A DNA stretch of 64,000 bases. It comes from Arcuatula senhousia. Taxonomy: Eukaryota; Mollusca; Bivalvia; Mytilida; Mytilidae. The position numbers and the translations under genes are program-made. Under the pieces are notes generated by a model, which was given only the letters and a program-made list of their open reading frames with translations, searched no databases and was not told the DNA's origin. Where the stretch lies: contig OZ020310.1 of assembly GCA_963971305.1 (NCBI GenBank), positions 61,205,017 to 61,269,016 on the forward strand, given 5' to 3'. Of this stretch, positions 53,781 to 62,542 are shown in pieces. Numbering within the stretch: position 1 is the first letter of the stretch; each line of letters begins with the position of its first letter.

Positions 53781-54987
53781 TAAAGTGACTTGGTCATGAG
53801 ACTGAACACCTGTTTCGTGCTTGTATACCTAGTAATGAAATATGTTTGCTATATATTGTTTTACTCATAAGGGCTAAAATTTGACTACACCTATAAAGAA
53901 ATAAACGAACGGAACTAAAAACTATAAAACGCTGATGATGTTAAGAGAAGGTCATTGAGGTATTTAGTTTCCCTGTCATGGACTGGAAAATGGAAGGATG
54001 GCTAAAAGGTTAAGTCAGGCAAGTTATTCTCAAAAGGAAAGTTGGGGCTTCTATTTATATAAATAGTAAGAAAAGTGGACCAACACGCAAATATTGTCTC
54101 GACCCAATTTTGTTGATAATCGTAAAAAAGATTTGACTGTAGGCAACGCGACGGGTGTGCTATAGCAAGCAGGAACTGCTTACTCTTTCGGAACACCTGA
54201 GTTCACTCTCATTTCGACTGCAGTTCGCGTTGTTGATTGATATGCAGTTATTTTTGTGTTTCCATGTTTTTGTCCTGTTCTTGTTGGTGTTTACTGGTTT
54301 TGTCTCTGCCCTTTTGGTCTTTTGACATTCGGATACCCCATTGGTTCCTCTGCGTCTTACATGTAGAGTTATTTAAGGATTTAGTGAACCTATATATTTT
54401 TCCCGGGTTGGGAAACATTCTTTATGCTAAATCCCTCTCCAGTTTGCAGTTTGCGAGAATGACTGCATATAAAATTCAAAAATAAACCGTAGCAGGACCT
54501 AGATATATCAATGTCTTATCTATTTCTATTCATATTTTTATGATTAAGTCCATTATGTTTTAGTTCTGCTTTTTTCCGTTTTTGAGCAAAGTCGATTTTA
54601 GGTTAATATCAATTACACTCTTGCACGTGGCCTAAAACTCATTGATGGAACATTTAATTATAATTTAACCAAATGTGTTCACCAACATGTCAGTTGAAAG
54701 GTGCAATAGGGATATTTTGTATTTATTCAAAATACAATTTGAACGCCAAAAAAACTGTACTGAAAAAACTGTACTATCTTCAACAAAATCAATGTGTGAA
54801 TATAGAAAGGTGTGTCCATATAGATCTAGGTCCTACTTGCTTTATTTGCCCTGATAATATTCCGTTTGTGCTGTACATATACTAAAATTTTCTTCAAACA
54901 ATTTCAAACTGTCCCGATGAACCTTAAATCATCTTACTTTTTGCTTTATAGATGTTCAGCATTTTTAAAGATCTTTATTTATATATA
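53781..54987 (+). other. Intron 1 after the array; unique AT-rich DNA
   Basis: The array stops after AAGTAAAGAT and ordinary intron sequence begins with TAAAGTGACTTGGTCATGAG. Apart from the interspersed element at 54156-54353, I see no exon, RNA gene or recognisable repeat. Small ORFs here (for example 54002-54196 on -, 54673-54885 on +) have no family features or gene context. Confidence 0.6.
54156..54353 (+). repeat. Interspersed about 200-bp element, copy 1
   Basis: It begins TGTGCTATAGCAAGCAGGAA and ends near TTGGTTCCTCTGCG. It is clearly related along its whole length to the reverse complement of 59251-59450, with shared anchors CGGAACACCTGAGTTCACTC, GCGTTGTTGATT, GTTCTTGTTG and TTTTGACATTCGGAT. 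It has no ORF of note. The family resembles an abundant bivalve interspersed repeat (from memory); the class (SINE-like or MITE) is open because no inverted termini are visible. Confidence 0.75.
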
Positions 54988-56234
54988 CTCACTCAAAAAA
55001 GAAACGCAACATGCAAACATTTTGAAATAACATCGCATTCAAAAATTGAGTTTTATATCATCAGTTGTTGCAATATCATTATGAAATTTTACTTGGCAAT
55101 TGTAAAGGGACCATTGTTTTTTTAATTGCTAAAATTTTTACAAAGTGTCGACAAATAGAGTGCGCATGCCAATCAGAATTGTGTCATGCAGTCTGTTTGC
55201 AAGACAGTACTCTAACCGCCATCCCCATATTCAAAAAGAACGTTCCGCACAAGATTTCAATATCAGATTCTTTTAGCCCAAAAGTTTGTGCCTTCTTTCC
55301 GTGGTTTTTGATTGCGCAATTAGGCGTTGGCGCATGCGCAGATCAAATTTAATCAGTAGATGCACGATTTTTCATAAGATCAAAATTTTCAGAAGGTTTT
55401 TAAAAAGCAAAAATGTCTTGTGTTTTACGTTGCTTATGATATTGGTAAGGATTCTCATGTACCCATTTGACTCTTGATGCACTACACTCCGCCTAATTTT
55501 TCAAAATCTCTGAACCGTCCTTCTCATACTGTTTGCCATTTTTTATAATGTTTTGCAGAAGCTTACTTTGTAAAAAATGGTATTTTAGTTCACGACAATT
55601 TTTTTGGTGCTGATATCACTTTGGATGAATAATCAAAGGAGAATTCCCTTGTTCAAAACTCCTTCAACCGAAATGTCGTGTGCGGGGGAAATTCACGCCT
55701 CATGTTGAGCCTGATGTTTACCACTTAAGACGGGATTATCATTATGATAATGATGGTATCAAAGAAAGGACGATTTTTGCATGGTTATGGAACCAAAAAA
55801 GTAACGGTTTCAAATATTGGTTACCAGAATTACTAGATGTAAGCTAACACTATCAATTTCTATGATTTTTCAAAGTTGAATAGGCACAAGCGCTAGCGCC
55901 ACCCGATGTTTTTAAAAACGTAGGGTATGGGAGCAAAGGCTTCAATGTGTGTGAAAATGGGAGCTAGAAGATCCTATGCAGCGTTTTTTTTAGAAACCGA
56001 GAGAACACAAGTGAAGTCGTAATTTTAGCATTTTGTCGGTATTACTACAGTTGGCGCTGTGCCTTTGTTGGCCGGTAAATTTTAATTTTGTTTATATCAC
56101 ACGTAAGATTAATCATTTCTAAATGATTCTGCAAAATTTCATATTCGTATGACAATTTTTAGTTGAAATTCAATAGTTTTTATTTCAATGGTATTTTAAA
56201 TATCTTTATATGTTGCGTTACTTTTTTGAGAGAG
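54988..56234. mobile_element. 1.25-kb TA-flanked inverted-repeat element
   Basis: The left end is CTCACTCAAAAAAGAAACGC and the right end, read in reverse complement, is CTCTCTCAAAAAAGTAACGC. Twenty-two of the first 24 bases agree, and weaker similarity runs about 100 bp inward (shared ATGAAATTT). TA flanks both ends (54986-54987 and 56235-56236). The interior encodes only short unrelated ORFs and no transposase, so it is a non-autonomous, probably Tc1/mariner-type element (inference from TA duplication). Its right end lies 54 bp before the exon at 56289. Confidence 0.8.
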
Positions 56235-56288
56235 TATATTTTATGTGAGATATTTGAATGAATCTACAAAAAATGTACATGTTTTTAG

Positions 56289-56339
56289 GTGATCAACAAG
56301 TCTGCCCCTATGGTAAAGTTGGTCCTTCATGCAGTAAAG
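56289..56339 (+). CDS. VWDE-like: Exon 2: CPYG..GPSC cysteine link
   Basis: A 51-nt micro-exon between GTTTTTAG and GTATGT. Entering in phase 1 it reads G-DQQVCPYGKVGPSCSK and leaves in phase 1. The entry phase fits the exon-1 donor at 427 across the 55.9-kb intron, giving YCA-GDQQVCPYG, a typical continuation after a D8C domain. The exit phase fits the exon at 58360. The two cysteines and CPxGxxGPxC pattern resemble the start of an EGF/laminin-type fold, but the segment is too short to assign. The polypyrimidine tract is short and a transposon end lies just upstream. Exon length, both splice sites and both phases support the call. Confidence 0.8.
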
Positions 56340-56494
56340 GTATGTTATTACCATTAAATGCTTTATTCAAGAAAAGTAACTCCTTTAGTCAATTTATTTA
56401 AATATGTATTAAGCTGCGCAGAAACGCCTCGTTAAAATGAAACCCAAACTTGTATGACAACAAATACATATGTACATGTATTAAAAGGGAATTC

Positions 56495-56699
56495 TAGGGG
56501 CGGATCCAGGATTGTAGGTAAGGTGGGCTATAAAGGTTGTTTTTAGCCAAGCTACGGGAGCGAGACGCACCCTTTTTGGGGGGGGGGGTTGGAGGGGGCG
56601 CGGATGGAGTTGATTTTTCGTGGATTTTGTGCAAAAGCATATTTTTTTTCAGTTTAAGGGCGCGTATGCCCGTTACACCTTTCCCTAGATCCGCTCCTG
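56495..56699. mobile_element. 205-bp short inverted-repeat element
   Basis: Left end TAGGGGCGGATCCAGG; right end in reverse complement CAGGAGCGGATCTAGG (13 of 16 match). The GGGGCGGATCC type of end is seen in hAT-like MITEs of many animals (from memory). No convincing 8-bp target duplication could be found, so limits are approximate. The inside has an 11-12 base G run at about 56578. Confidence 0.6.
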
Positions 56700-57222
56700 A
56701 AGTTTTTACCTTTTTGTATAAACCTGAGATAAATCAGTCATAAAATTTTCAAATTATACATCTTTGTACAGCGATGGCAAATACTATTCATATTCTTTGT
56801 TTTCAATTATTGGAATGTACAGAATTTACTATTTCTTTTTTCTCCGACACCGTAATCGGATTTTAAACAAATGTTATAGAAATAAGTCTCATACGACTAT
56901 GAACCTTGTTGTTTTTGTGTTACTATCGAGTTAACCCTAGTAGAGTAATAGAAGAAAATGAGATGTGGAATAAGTGTACGCGACACAACCTACATTATAA
57001 ACGTATATTTTAAATATCCACAATGGAAAACAGCCAGCAGCCTTCAATGTGACCAACAGTCGCTGCTCGCTGTTTTTCAATTGGCCCCTGGATTGAAAAT
57101 AAAATACATATGATTCAAGCCCAATCCCAAAGTGCATTGAAAGACCCTCTTCTTGACAAAAAACAATTAACAAAAATTCGACTAAATACAAACATAAGCT
57201 TTGATAAAGATTCCTGGCTTAG

Positions 57223-57290
57223 GACAGGCACATTAAAATGTGGCGGGGTTAAACTAGTTTTTTGGCGCCAACCTTCCCCCTAATGATAAT
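57223..57290 (+). repeat. Fragment of the foldback-element arm family
   Basis: ACAGGCACATTAAAATGTGG, GGGGTTAAACTAG, GGCGCCAACCTTCCCCC are the diverged counterpart of the left arm at 63395-63459 (ACAGGCATTTTAAAAG.., GGTTTAAACCAGG, GGCGCCCCTAACCTCCCTC). I see no partner arm nearby. Confidence 0.5.
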
Positions 57291-58359
57291 CAATAACAAA
57301 GCACAAACTAACACACAGTAAAAATCAAATCGATAGAAGTTCAATTCAACAAGAGAGTATCTGAGACAAAAGGACAACAGGTAATTAACGGGACGTAAGG
57401 ATACTCTCTTGAGAACACTCGAAGTTACTGACAGCTAGCTAAGAAGCATCCATCGACTGATGTAAAAAAATCAAGTATGTCGATTTTAAATCCGACACAA
57501 CACGTCAAACACTTGATTTGATGATGCATCATCACACAAAACCGACACACTTGACCGCTGCAATGCTCAAAAATGACATAAGTATAAAAAGGCAATTAAC
57601 ATTTTAAAGTAAGTATCAAATTATCAATATTTCTATAAATAGCTTGGTAGGGTCATGCGCACTTTATTTGTCAACTGAACAAGTTATTCTTGCATTGGGT
57701 TAACTGGTGTACATTTTGTCAATAGAACGGGAAACGCTAGTATTTTTATGCTTTTACTCACAATTTCTTTTGAAATGCCTGTTATCGAGTCAAATTTAAA
57801 TTGTATATATTGATAATATGCAGAAAATCGGTATCTTTGTTAGAAACTATTATAAGCAAAGTAGGTTAGTCTTGTACATTTCCATAGTACATCTATAAAG
57901 CTGATTATCTGCAGATGATTTTAGAACAAAATTAGAGTCATAAAAGAGCTGATTGTTGTCTTTGTCCAATATTCTTAAACTGCTGTGTCATCGATCTTAC
58001 GCTTTGTTTACAAATTGTCTTCTTTTGCCGAATTAGGCCCATAGATACTCGACTTTGGCATGTATGGGTAGAATCGGGTTTATAATTTGGAAACTGAGCA
58101 CGCGAGTTCACATGCGTTTCTGGTAAAAGCGTTTTTTTTTTATAATAATATTAACAGTTAAATCTTTCAATCACATTGAAAGTAAGGTGTGTATAAAGAA
58201 CCCAGATTAAACCTACTTACAGTCTTTTGAATTTTGTCTAGTCAATTTTGAAACTTTTGCAATCTGTATTTTGCAGTATATCATATCACCTTAATCTTAT
58301 AATTTTGGTTATTTTATCAAAACCTTTTAAATGGTTTAACTTAAAAACTGTTTTTGTAG

Positions 58360-58607
58360 ATTTATACCCAAAGATGTCGAGCCAGCCAATCCTCGAACAT
58401 CGCTGTGATAATGGCGCTTCTAAATTCCGATGCAAGATACCATATGATCAAACTGACCAATCTGCGAAGTTCAGAGTCACGTGGTTGGTCGATGGGAAAC
58501 CTTTGGTTAATCCAATGGCCAATCAAAATCTAACTTCAGTGCTTACAAATGGTGATAGGACGGTGGAAATACCTGTTTCAAGCCTTATTGGAAATATAGG
58601 GAAACGT
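58360..58607 (+). CDS. VWDE-like: Exon 3: extracellular beta-sandwich-like segment
   Basis: 248 nt between TTTTTGTAG and GTATGT; enters phase 1, leaves phase 0. It reads D-LYPKMSSQPILEHRC.., with RCDNGASKFRCKIPYD at about residues 14-29 of the exon, then AKFRVTWLVDGKPL and a sequon NLT, ending SSLIGNIGKR. The C..FxC..AxFxVTW pattern matches the segment after D8C in VWDE proteins, where the next exon continues GxRxxCAV. The frame read on beyond the donor meets a stop at 58614-58616, which supports the donor at 58608. Extracellular, presumably a disulfide-bonded sandwich domain; function unknown. Confidence 0.82.
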
Positions 58608-58849
58608 GTATGTTAGAGGAAAATATTTAAATTAACCATATAGGCCTTTTAGATAAAACAATCAAAATTAATCAATTTCTACTTCTAACATGTCTTATCC
58701 ATCAGGAATTCTAACTTTATAAATGCATGAATGTATTTCGTTTGTTTGTTTGCAAGCAATTTGATGTGTTGTGTGTAAATCAAAATACAGAGATTTTAAA
58801 ATTCTAACAAATTCATTTATAAAGTTTTGTTTAAATTTTCTTTCTACAG

Positions 58850-58930
58850 GTTCAATGTGCTGTGACGTCATTTTACCAGTCTATAGAAAGTGATGCATTA
58901 AAGAGTAACGGCGTTGCTACTAGTATAACG
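58850..58930 (+). CDS. VWDE-like: Exon 4: 27-residue continuation of the sandwich segment
   Basis: 81 nt between TTTCTTTCTACAG and GTAAGA, phase 0 at both ends. It reads VQCAVTSFYQSIESDALKSN, then GVATSIT. Joined to exon 3 it gives GKRVQCAVTSFY, the counterpart of the GDRxxCxxxxFF stretch of VWDE. The strong pyrimidine tract and consensus donor make this one of the clearest exons. Confidence 0.82.
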
Positions 58931-59143
58931 GTAAGATATTAGTGATCTATTGATGTAAGACAGAACATTTTGTTTTATTCCAACCAAGAGGTAACACGAA
59001 AGTATGTCTCGACTGCCAACACCATCAAAACAATAATCTTTCTTACTTCCACTATTTTTTTCGTAAATTTATAAGGCTTTTCAGTTTCCAGGATCAAAAG
59101 GTGTTTATAGAACTAAAACATTGCTTTTAAATAGTCAATAAAA

Positions 59144-59690
59144 ATAAGTCACTTCAAAAGGTCAAAAGATTAGGATGCACTGGGCTAAGCTATTACTATA
59201 GCATACAAATATCAAGTTCCATCAACCTAGGACCTATAGTACTTGAGATAAGCAGAGGCACCAAAGGGGCATTCGAGTGTCAAAAGTCCGAAAAGGCAAC
59301 GACAAAACCGGTAAACATGAACAAGAACAGCACAAGTAAACACAAAACATAAAAACAACCGAACAGAAATCAACAACGCAAACTCAAGTCGTAACAAGAG
59401 TGAACTCGGGTGCTCCGGAAGAGTAAGCGGTTCCTGCCTGCTATAGCACATTGAGATATAGAGATCCTCATAAAACCTTAACATTGCTAATACATGCATT
59501 GACAATTGTTAAAGTCACTCAACCGGCAAATCAAGGTCAAGGTCAAAAGATGGGGACCCAACTGTGCTAGGCTATTACTAGAGCATATGCATACCAAGTT
59601 TCATCAACCTAGCACCTATAGTTCTTGAGATATGGAGGTGCTCATAAAACCTTAACATAAAAGTTAACGCTGCCGCCGTCGCCGCCGGTT
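59144..59690. repeat. Tandem dimer of a dispersed repeat, GCC-rich tail
   Basis: Unit 1 (59144-59510, interrupted by the nested element) and unit 2 (59511-59690) share GTCACT, GGTCAAAAGAT, GCTATTACTA, AAGTT[C/T]CATCAACCTAG, ACCTATAGT and CTCATAAAACCTTAACAT. Unit 2 ends in GCTGCCGCCGTCGCCGCCGG. Such tails are typical of a common molluscan repeat (from memory). Confidence 0.75.
59251..59450 (-). mobile_element. 200-bp nested element with 8-bp target duplication
   Basis: The host repeat is split within CTATAGTACTTGAGATA, and TTGAGATA occurs on both sides (59243-59250 and 59451-59458). The intact second unit of the host (CTATAGTTCTTGAGATATGG) shows the empty site. The insert read on the - strand runs TGTGCTATAGCAGGCAGGAA to GGTGCCTCTGCT and is related to 54156-54353 and to 60294-60457. 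It encodes nothing obvious. Confidence 0.85.
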
Positions 59691-60061
59691 AATTAACACC
59701 TATGTACCGCTCTATTCGCAAGATAAAAACAGCGGGGTTACAGCATATCTTTTTAATATGCAAGGGTGCCCATTTTAACCACTTGGAGCATGCACATGTT
59801 CTAGGTATTTTGCATCAGATCCTTAGCGGACGTTCTTTAACTACACATGCTACAAGCTCTCTTGTAAATGTGATAGATATTTTACGTATTTTACCTAACG
59901 GTATAATCTTGGTGTTGAGTCTTTATTACTACTTTGAGTAAGATAGATAGTAAGAGAGTCAGTTGTAATACAGTTGTGCACCGTTTTGACGTTCAGCTTT
60001 ATATCTTCAAAGTTTTTTTTAACTAAGAATGTATATTAACACAGGTAGTTTCTACATTCAG

Positions 60062-60209
60062 GCGAATCCCCCTTCCATCACAGTGTCAGAGAGTGGACGT
60101 CCACAGAATGTAAAATTGTCGACTTCGATCCCTTTCTGTTCACCTATAGGATCCACTCCTTCATGTTCTTTCGGAGTTGAAATAAAAGCCAGTGACAATT
60201 ACAAACATG
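60062..60209 (+). CDS. VWDE-like: Exon 5: SxPFC segment
   Basis: 148 nt between CTACATTCAG and GTAATA; enters phase 0, leaves phase 1. It reads ANPPSITVSESGRPQNVKLS, then TSIPFCSPIGSTPSCSFGVEIKASDNYKH. The VS(E)SG..xxxxLxSTxPFxC pattern matches the next VWDE segment. The nearer AG at 60043 would not keep the frame from exon 4, which selects this start. Extracellular; two or three cysteines likely pair within the segment. Confidence 0.8.
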
Positions 60210-60293
60210 GTAATATATTAAGTAAAGATCAAAGGTCAATACACAGATCGCTTCTCTATATCAACTTCAACCTTATTTCTGCTATTTTTTTTC

Positions 60294-60457
60294 TCATCTC
60301 ACTCTCTTTACGACTTCAATTCGTGTTGCTGAGTCTTTTCTATTGTTTTTGTCGTACGCGTGTTTGTTTCTTTGTGTTGTATCGTTCGTGCTAACTGACT
60401 TTGTTTTCCCTTTTCCTTTTTTTGGCATTCGAATGTCCTATTTGGTACCCCTCTGCT
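60294..60457 (+). repeat. Interspersed about 200-bp element, copy 3 (5' truncated)
   Basis: CTCATCTCACTCTCTTTACG, TTCGTGTTGCTGAGTC, TTTGGCATTCGAATGTCC and TTTGGTACCCCTCTGC align in order with the 3' part of the elements at 54156 and (reversed) 59251. The first part is missing or too diverged to see. It lies 85 bp after the exon-5 donor. Confidence 0.65.
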
Positions 60458-60893
60458 TTTTTTAGTAACACAAGTACTTAACACAAGAGGGACCTGGGAC
60501 AGGCTGTGCCAAAGTGACCGATTTCTGTCGCTCGCTACACGTTGCACGAGACATAAACACCATAACATGACAAAAAAAGCCAAACTGCAATATTTGCTTG
60601 CTAGAGAAGCGAAGGTCAGTTATGTACAGAGTTTGCCTTATTGCACGAGACTCAATATATGCTCCTTCAAATAGAGTTCTTCTCTGTTTGGATTTTCGCG
60701 ATCGGGAGTTGCGCTGAAATATGGCGGGAAAATACGCTGAAAAATAGCGGGAAAATACTATCGCATGGTGCCTAATTTATCTTGCCCCATCGACCTGTGG
60801 ATTTTATTTTGTTATCTTCATGATCTTTGCGAGCTTTAAGAGCAATGTCATCTCATATTACAATTGTAATATATCTTTATTATTTATCCGTAG
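60458..60893 (+). other. Rest of intron 5
   Basis: No exon or known repeat. It holds two GCGGGAAA octamers (60724-60731 and 60747-60754) within a short imperfect direct repeat GGCGGGAAAATACGCTGAAA / AGCGGGAAAATAC. The acceptor is TTATCCGTAG ending at 60893. Confidence 0.5.
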
Positions 60894-61108
60894 ATACATC
60901 CACGAGTGCATGTACATACCAATTTAAATACAACAGTCGAACACACCAATGCGAGGCCATTGTTCCTGTTATAGCCACACGCGACTTTGTACGAGACGGG
61001 AATAAAGTTCACCAGCTTGCTTTCAGACCTATTGCTCTATCTACAACTTTTGGTCCCAACATAAACGACAGCATTGCTTACTTCAACCATACGATTAGTC
61101 CAATACAG
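60894..61108 (+). CDS. VWDE-like: Exon 6: ATRDFVRDG segment
   Basis: 215 nt between TTATCCGTAG and GTACAT; enters phase 1, leaves phase 0. It reads D-TSTSACTYQFKYNSRTHQC, then EAIVPVIATRDFVRDG, NKVHQLAFRPIALST, and NDSIAYFNHTISPIQ. The [AV]TRDFxRDGxxxxxLxFRPI pattern is a hallmark of the stretch just before the VWD domain in VWDE proteins. Two sequons (NDS, NHT). The 5' splice junction recreates GAT (D) from the split codon. Confidence 0.83.
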
Positions 61109-61534
61109 GTACATATTACTTTATCTTAAGGACGGACTATTGACCTTGTTTTTCGTTTTTGTTTTGATAAGAAATTTTAGCATTATTTTATAAAGCAGAA
61201 ACCCTTCTTGAGAATATTTGCACCAATAATCATTTTCAAATATTTAAAAAAAAACGCAAAACCCACCCCCTCGAAAGTTACATGTAAATGGTCAGTCCCT
61301 TAATTATGATTTTGAAATAGAGAGAATGGTCGTTGATAATAAGCCGATACTAAAATAGCACCGACAGCCCTATATAATTCATGCACGTCATGACCAAAAC
61401 ACACATTTTTTGTAGAATATTCTCTTAAGTACCTGTCTTTCTAAGAATCATGCAGGTTTAATGATAATGGTGATTTATGGTAAAAAAAAAATAGCACATG
61501 GGTTTCTTCACATTTTCTGAATTAAGATATAGTG

Positions 61535-61998
61535 CATCTTCGCCAGCCGAGGGTTGCGATCCGCTATCTCTCATCTTCACCCTTGGCAGATCTAGAAGGC
61601 TTTTTTTGTAATCTCAACATTCTAATTATCTCCCTTGAAACAATATCTATTGGAACAAGTTAAAAATTTTATTTTCATTCAGATAGTTGCAAAAACATAA
61701 GATAATTCATTACTTTCACTTCATATATTTATTCAAAGATAAAATTAAGGTAGTTTTAGTAAGATTTGATAAAAACTACTATTTTTTTTGGCAAAAATAA
61801 TAATTATCCATCACCTTTGTAAACCCATATTTTTGTTAATAAATGGTGTAAAAATGAAAATAAAGCAATTTGATTGGATGCAGCAAACTTTCACTGCAGC
61901 CAATCGAATTAGAGAATGTGTCACCACAAAATCTTGGCTATATCTGCCACGGGTGAAGATGAGAGATAGCAGATCGTAACCCTTGGCTAGCGAAGATG
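61535..61998. mobile_element. 464-bp MULE-like MITE, 9-bp target duplication
   Basis: The termini are inverted repeats of 57 bp with 5 mismatches: CATCTTCGCCAGCC at the left and, reversed, CATCTTCGCTAGCC at the right, continuing to TATCTCTCATCTTCACCC and GGCAGAT. GATATAGTG flanks both ends (61526-61534 and 61999-62007). A 9-bp duplication with long inverted repeats is characteristic of Mutator-like elements. The AT-rich inside has no transposase; the short ORF at 61788-61979 runs into the right terminus. Confidence 0.88.
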
Positions 61999-62343
61999 GA
62001 TATAGTGTTATTATTGAAAATCAAATCTGTTTTCCACAAAGGTCTTGGTCATTGGAGAAATCAGATTTCGGATTTGAAATAAAATACATAGCAAGAAAAG
62101 AGCTATCTCCCTTGTTTACAGTATTTATAATGCAATCTAGGTAAATTTTATCTTTTATGAGCAGCATTAGAAAAAAAAATGGATGTTATTTTTGTTAATA
62201 GGTGACCATTCTGTTTTAGAAACCATGTTTGAACACATGTTTTATTTTTTACCATGAATCACCCAATGCAACATTTTTCGAAGGACTTGTGCCTAAATAC
62301 AGCAACGTTCACCAGGTGTTCCAAACTGTGCCTGCAAATACAC

Positions 62344-62455
62344 ATTTAACATCACATCACCAGAGATTAGTTCCACTTTCTCGCCGTGTTCTGTGGTATA
62401 TTTAACATCATATCACCAGAGATCAGTTCCACTTTCTCGCTGTGTTTTGTGGTAT
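62344..62455 (+). repeat. 56-bp tandem duplication abutting the exon-7 acceptor
   Basis: Two copies (62344-62399 and 62400-62455) starting ATTTAACATCA and ending GTGTT[C/T]TGTGGTAT, with four or so differences. The acceptor ATTTTTGTAG follows directly, so a possible branch-point region has been doubled. Confidence 0.85.
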
Positions 62456-62465
62456 ATTTTTGTAG

Positions 62466-62542
62466 GTAACAACTATAGATAAAAAGAGTGAACACTGTAC
62501 ATCAAACAACGACCCACACATTAGTACCTTATCCCACCAATC
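62466..62542 (+). CDS. VWDE-like: Exon 7: start of VWD domain
   Basis: 77 nt between ATTTTTGTAG and GTGAGT; enters phase 0, leaves phase 2. It reads VTTIDKKSEHCTSNNDPHIS, then TLSHQ. C..xNDPHIxT is the opening of the von Willebrand factor D domain. In relatives the following residues are usually FDG; here LSH is seen, an unusual change or a sign that the boundary or the copy is not fully canonical. The remainder of the domain must lie beyond base 64000; I found no matching exon in 62543-64000. Confidence 0.75.

Larger units (their letters stand above)
56340..58359 (+). other. Intron 2 (2.0 kb)
   Basis: AT-rich intron holding the short inverted-repeat element at 56495-56699 and a fragment of a dispersed repeat at 57223-57290. 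An imperfect palindrome AAATCAAGT...ACTTGATTT lies at about 57467-57520. No further exon or RNA gene seen; the ORFs at 56537 (+) and 56937-57191 (-) fall in repeat or low-complexity DNA. Confidence 0.6.
58931..60061 (+). other. Intron 4 (1.1 kb), mostly repeats
   Basis: Occupied by a repeat dimer (59144-59690) carrying a nested element (59251-59450). The stretch 59700-60061 has a 79-codon ORF (59702-59941) without recognisable features. The acceptor is CTACATTCAG at 60052-60061; an alternative AG at 60043 would break the phase. Confidence 0.55.
1..62542 (+). other. VWDE-like: VWDE-like gene, 7 exons, partial at both ends
   Basis: Gene model joining the seven CDS pieces listed separately. Intron phases run 1, 1, 0, 0, 1, 0 and the last donor is phase 2. 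Every junction has GT-AG ends and the reading frame stays open for 1247 nt (about 415 residues). The product has the order known for VWDE-type extracellular proteins: D8C cysteine-rich domain, short cysteine link, beta-sandwich-like segments with the SxPFC and ATRDFxRDG motifs, then a VWD domain opening with NDPHI. Sequons occur at NTS (exon 1), NLT (exon 3), NDS and NHT (exon 6), as expected for a secreted glycoprotein. Neither signal peptide nor C-terminus is in the window. The match to the family is from memory of the vertebrate protein and its mollusc relatives. Bivalves may carry many paralogues, so orthology to vertebrate VWDE is not claimed. Confidence 0.85.

Noticed and set aside
54002..54196. 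64-codon - strand ORF
   Set aside because: Partly inside the interspersed element at 54156 and otherwise without similarity or context.
54988..56234. Transposase gene inside the TA-flanked element
   Set aside because: ORFs at 55065-55352 and 55286-55477 have no DDE-like or helix-turn-helix features and end early.
56495..56699. 8-bp target duplication to prove a hAT element
   Set aside because: The flanking octamers GGGAATTC and AAGTTTTT do not match, so only the inverted ends support it.
59227..59505. 92-codon - strand ORF
   Set aside because: It overlaps the nested 200-bp element and its host repeat; no protein family features.
60044..60061. Alternative acceptor for exon 5 at AACACAG (60043)
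   Set aside because: It would enter in the wrong phase relative to the exon 4 donor; CTACATTCAG keeps phase 0.
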